Assembly: GCA_000438115.1 (NCBI GenBank)
Contig: FR903632.1
Coordinates: 1-15,285 of the forward strand
DNA: 15,285 bases
Origin: Prevotella sp. CAG:617
GTDB taxonomy: Bacteria; Bacteroidota; Bacteroidia; Bacteroidales; Bacteroidaceae
Direction of reading: 5' to 3'
Below are positions 12,731 to 15,285 of the stretch, piece by piece. The translations under genes were made by a program, and so were the position numbers. The notes below the pieces were generated by a model, which searched no databases, had not been told where the DNA came from, and saw nothing but the letters and a program-made list of their open reading frames with translations. The first letter of the stretch is position 1; every line of letters begins with the position of its first letter.

Positions 12731-15285
12731 TTATTCGTTGCTCCAGTCTTCCTTAGACTTGCGTACGTATGACGCATAGCGGCGCTTGGCAGCTTCTTCC
12801 GTCTTGTCGAAGAGCTCCTGAGCCTCTTCGGGCAGGGCTTTCTTCAATGAGAGGAAGCGGACCTCACCGTTCAGATAATCCTGGAATTTGCTCCAGTCGG
12901 GCTCCTTGGAGTCGAGTGTGAACGGATTCTTGCCCTCAGCCTCGAGTGCCGGGTTGAAGCGCCACAGGTGCCAGTAACCGCACTCAACGGCGCGGCCTTC
13001 CTCGGCCTGTGAGCGACCCATACCGCCCTTGATCTTCAAGCCGTGGTTGATACACGGAGCGTAGGCGATGATGAGTGAAGGACCGGGATAGGCTTCGGCC
13101 TCGCGGATGGCTTTGAGGCACTGGGCCTGGTCGGCACCCATGGCAACCTGAGCCACGTAGATGTAGCCGTAGGTAGTCTGCATCAGACCAAGGTCTTTCT
13201 TGGTGATGCGCTTGCCGCTGGCAGCAAACTGGGCAATGGCGCCGATAGGCGTTGACTTGGAAGCCTGACCGCCGGTGTTGGAGTAAACCTCGGTGTCGAG
13301 TACCAGGATGTTAACGTCTTCACCGCTGGCCAGTACGTGGTCGAGACCGCCGTAACCGATGTCGTATGAAGCACCGTCACCACCAATGATCCACTGGCTG
13401 CGCTTGGTGAGGTAGTGAGAAAGCTGGCTCAGTTCGGCACAAGCCGGGCACTGTGCTTTTCCTTCCTCAATCATCGGGATAAGCTTGTCGGCAGCAGCGC
13501 GGCTGGCTTCAGCGTTGTCCTTGCCTTCAATCCATGCCTGTGCAGCCTCTTTGAAGGCAGCGGGTACGTGTTCGTCGGCAATTGATTTTTCGAGGATGTC
13601 CTGAATGCGTTTGCGCATCTTCTTGTTGGCCAATACCATACCCAGACCGAATTCGCAGAAGTCCTCAAACAGAGAGTTGGCCCATGCAGGACCCTGACCC
13701 TTTTCGTTCTTCGTGTAGGGAGTTGCAGGAATTGAACCGGAGTCGATGGAAATTGAACCGGAGTAGATGGAAGAACAACCGGTAGCGTTGGCAATCATCT
13801 GACGGTCACCGAAGAGCTGGCTGACCAGTTTGACGTACGGCGTTTCGCCGCAACCTGAGCAGGCGCCTGAGAACTCGAAGAGCGGAGTAGCGAACTGAGA
13901 GTTCTTCGGATTGGCCTTCACGTCAACCAGATGCTGTTTGGTCTTCACATTCTTAATGAGGTATGACCAGTTGGCGTCTTCCTTGAGCTGGCCTTCAAGC
14001 GGCTGCATGGAAAGTGCCTTCTGACCCTTCATGCCCGGACATACGTCAACACAGTTACCGCAACCCAGACAGTCGAGTACGTCAACCTGCATACGGAAGT
14101 GCATGCCCTTCATGGCAGCCGGAGCCTTCATTTCGATGGTAGCGTCCTGGAAGCCGCCAATCTCGTTTTCGTCGAGTACGAACGGACGGATACAAGCGTG
14201 CGGGCAGACGAATGAACACTTGTTACACTGGATACAGTTCTCAGAGTTCCATGCCGGAACGAAAGCGGCTACGCCACGTTTTTCGTAGGCAGCAGTACCC
14301 TGTTCCCAAGTACCGTCAACCGAGCACTGGTAAGCCGATACGGGCAGCAGGTCGCCGTTTTGTGCGTTGATGGGGCGAACGAGGTCGGAAATGTAGGCCG
14401 GTTCGTCGCGCACAATCTTTTCATCTTCAGGCAGGTTAGCCCATGCGGGATCTACGGTCAGCTGTTTGTATTCGCCACCGCGGTCAACGGCCTGATAGTT
14501 CTTGTCTACTACATCCTGGCCCTTCTTGCCGTAAGACTTCACGATGAATTTCTTCATCTGCTCGATGGCCAGATCAACCGGGATTACTTCGGTAATGCGG
14601 AAGAAGGCAGACTGCAGGATGGTGTTGGTACGGTTGCCCAAACCGATTTCCTGAGCAATCTTCGTAGCGTTGATGTAGTAAACCGTAATGTTGTTCTCGG
14701 CAAAATAACGTTTGATGTGGTTCGGCAGGTTCTTCACCAGTTCGTCACCTTCCCAAATGGTGTTGAGCAGGAACGTACCGTTCTTCTGCAGACCGCGGAT
14801 GACGTCGTACATGTGCAGGTAGGCCTGAACATGACAAGCCACGAAGTTCGGAGTCTTAATCTGGTAAGTTGAACGGATGGGGTGATCGCCGAAACGCAGG
14901 TGCGAGCAGGTGAAACCTCCTGACTTCTTGGAGTCATAAGAGAAGTAAGCCTGGCAGTACTTGTCGGTGTTGTCACCGATAATCTTGATGGAGTTCTTGT
15001 TGGCACCTACCGTACCGTCAGCACCGAGGCCGTAGAATTTGGCTTCAAAGATGCCTTCGCCACCCAGAGCCATTTCTTTTTCAAGAGGCAGTGAGGTAAA
15101 CGTTACATCGTCCACGATACCCAGCGTGAAGTGGTCTTTCGGAGTAGCCAGCTTCAGGTTGTCGAATACGGAGATAATCATGGTCGGCGTAGTGTCGGAT
15201 GAACCCAGACCGTAACGGCCGCCTACGATGAGCGGACGGTTCTCTTCGTTGTAGAATGCTTCCTTAACATCGAGATAGAGCGGTT
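12731..15285 (-). CDS. nifJ: pyruvate:ferredoxin (flavodoxin) oxidoreductase, C-terminal 850 residues
   Basis: The frame stays open to the right edge; codons beyond 15181 read PLYLDVKEAFYNEENRPLIVGGRYGLGSSDTTPT, so the true start is outside and roughly 330 of about 1,180 residues are missing. Present in order are the GRYGLGSS segment, LGADGTVGANKNSIKIIG, a ferredoxin-like domain with two 4Fe-4S motifs (CIQCNKCSFVCPHAC near 14190-14240 and CLGCGNCVDVCPG near 14030-14077), and the thiamine-diphosphate domain with SGCGETPY, ATGCSSIY, GDGASYDIGYGG and NTGGQASKSTP. The enzyme oxidises pyruvate to acetyl-CoA, reducing ferredoxin or flavodoxin in anaerobic metabolism, in the cytoplasm. Unusually, after CSSIY there are seven extra residues from a 21-bp tandem duplication (13730-13771). 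Otherwise the part seen looks intact. Confidence 0.96.
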   Translation of the reverse strand, partial: PLYLDVKEAFYNEENRPLIVGGRYGLGSSDTTPTMIISVFDNLKLATPKDHFTLGIVDDVTFTSLPLEKEMALGGEGIFEAKFYGLGADGTVGANKNSIKIIGDNTDKYCQAYFSYDSKKSGGFTCSHLRFGDHPIRSTYQIKTPNFVACHVQAYLHMYDVIRGLQKNGTFLLNTIWEGDELVKNLPNHIKRYFAENNITVYYINATKIAQEIGLGNRTNTILQSAFFRITEVIPVDLAIEQMKKFIVKSYGKKGQDVVDKNYQAVDRGGEYKQLTVDPAWANLPEDEKIVRDEPAYISDLVRPINAQNGDLLPVSAYQCSVDGTWEQGTAAYEKRGVAAFVPAWNSENCIQCNKCSFVCPHACIRPFVLDENEIGGFQDATIEMKAPAAMKGMHFRMQVDVLDCLGCGNCVDVCPGMKGQKALSMQPLEGQLKEDANWSYLIKNVKTKQHLVDVKANPKNSQFATPLFEFSGACSGCGETPYVKLVSQLFGDRQMIANATGCSSIYSGSISIDSGSIPATPYTKNEKGQGPAWANSLFEDFCEFGLGMVLANKKMRKRIQDILEKSIADEHVPAAFKEAAQAWIEGKDNAEASRAAADKLIPMIEEGKAQCPACAELSQLSHYLTKRSQWIIGGDGASYDIGYGGLDHVLASGEDVNILVLDTEVYSNTGGQASKSTPIGAIAQFAASGKRITKKDLGLMQTTYGYIYVAQVAMGADQAQCLKAIREAEAYPGPSLIIAYAPCINHGLKIKGGMGRSQAEEGRAVECGYWHLWRFNPALEAEGKNPFTLDSKEPDWSKFQDYLNGEVRFLSLKKALPEEAQELFDKTEEAAKRRYASYVRKSKEDWSNE
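13730..13771 (-). repeat. 21-bp tandem duplication inside nifJ
   Basis: Bases 13730-13750 and 13751-13771 differ at one position only (13744 C, 13765 A). In protein this gives SIYSGSI followed by SIDSGSI, in frame. The enterobacterial NifJ/YdbK form reads CSSIYGGNLPTTPW, so the spacing between CSSIY and the TP motif is seven residues longer here. Confidence 0.85.

Noticed and set aside
15179..15181. ATG at 15181 as the nifJ start
   Set aside because: The upstream codons to the window edge are in frame and encode the conserved GGRYGLGSS region, so the gene continues beyond the window.

Overview
The window looks like a chromosomal segment of a Bacteroidales bacterium (Bacteroidaceae/Prevotellaceae type). 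Four things suggest this: the protein set (NifJ-type pyruvate:ferredoxin oxidoreductase, an EF-G2-like factor, DUF4827-type and Ser/Asp-flanked lipoproteins), promoters matching the Bacteroidetes TTTG-N19-TAnnTTTG pattern, gene starts without clear Shine-Dalgarno sequences, and GC-rich coding regions. The genus cannot be fixed from the sequence alone.

Layout. 1-466 (-): N-terminal membrane part of an LTA-synthase/phosphoglycerol-transferase-like protein, cut by the window edge. 467-774: hairpin-rich spacer. 775-6305 (-): a same-strand block transcribed in the order murF, radA, an FAD-dependent dehydrogenase and a YeiH-type membrane protein; gaps are 26, 33 and 69 bp, so at least the first three look like an operon driven from a -7 box at 6334-6341. 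6306-7884: an AT-rich stretch unlike its flanks. It carries a small lipoprotein gene (-), a 72-codon helix-turn-helix gene (-) and, upstream of that gene, an unusually long rod-like inverted repeat behind a near-ideal promoter. 7885-8568 (+): a DUF4827-like lipoprotein. 8784-9917 (-): hemW. 10197-12353 (+): an EF-G paralogue with a degenerate GTPase centre. 12354-12730: convergent spacer with stacked hairpins. 12731-15285 (-): the C-terminal 850 residues of NifJ, running off the window.

Most genes are core functions: peptidoglycan precursor synthesis, recombination repair, heme delivery, translation and pyruvate fermentation. The candidates for something new are (i) the structured RNA/leader at 7384-7574 in front of the small HTH gene, (ii) a 21-bp tandem duplication inserting seven residues near the thiamine-diphosphate site of NifJ, and (iii) a perfect 19-bp hairpin with pseudoknot potential at 12538-12584. 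The GTPase-degenerate EF-G matches a paralogue type already described in Bacteroides. No phage, transposase, CRISPR array, tRNA or rRNA is visible.
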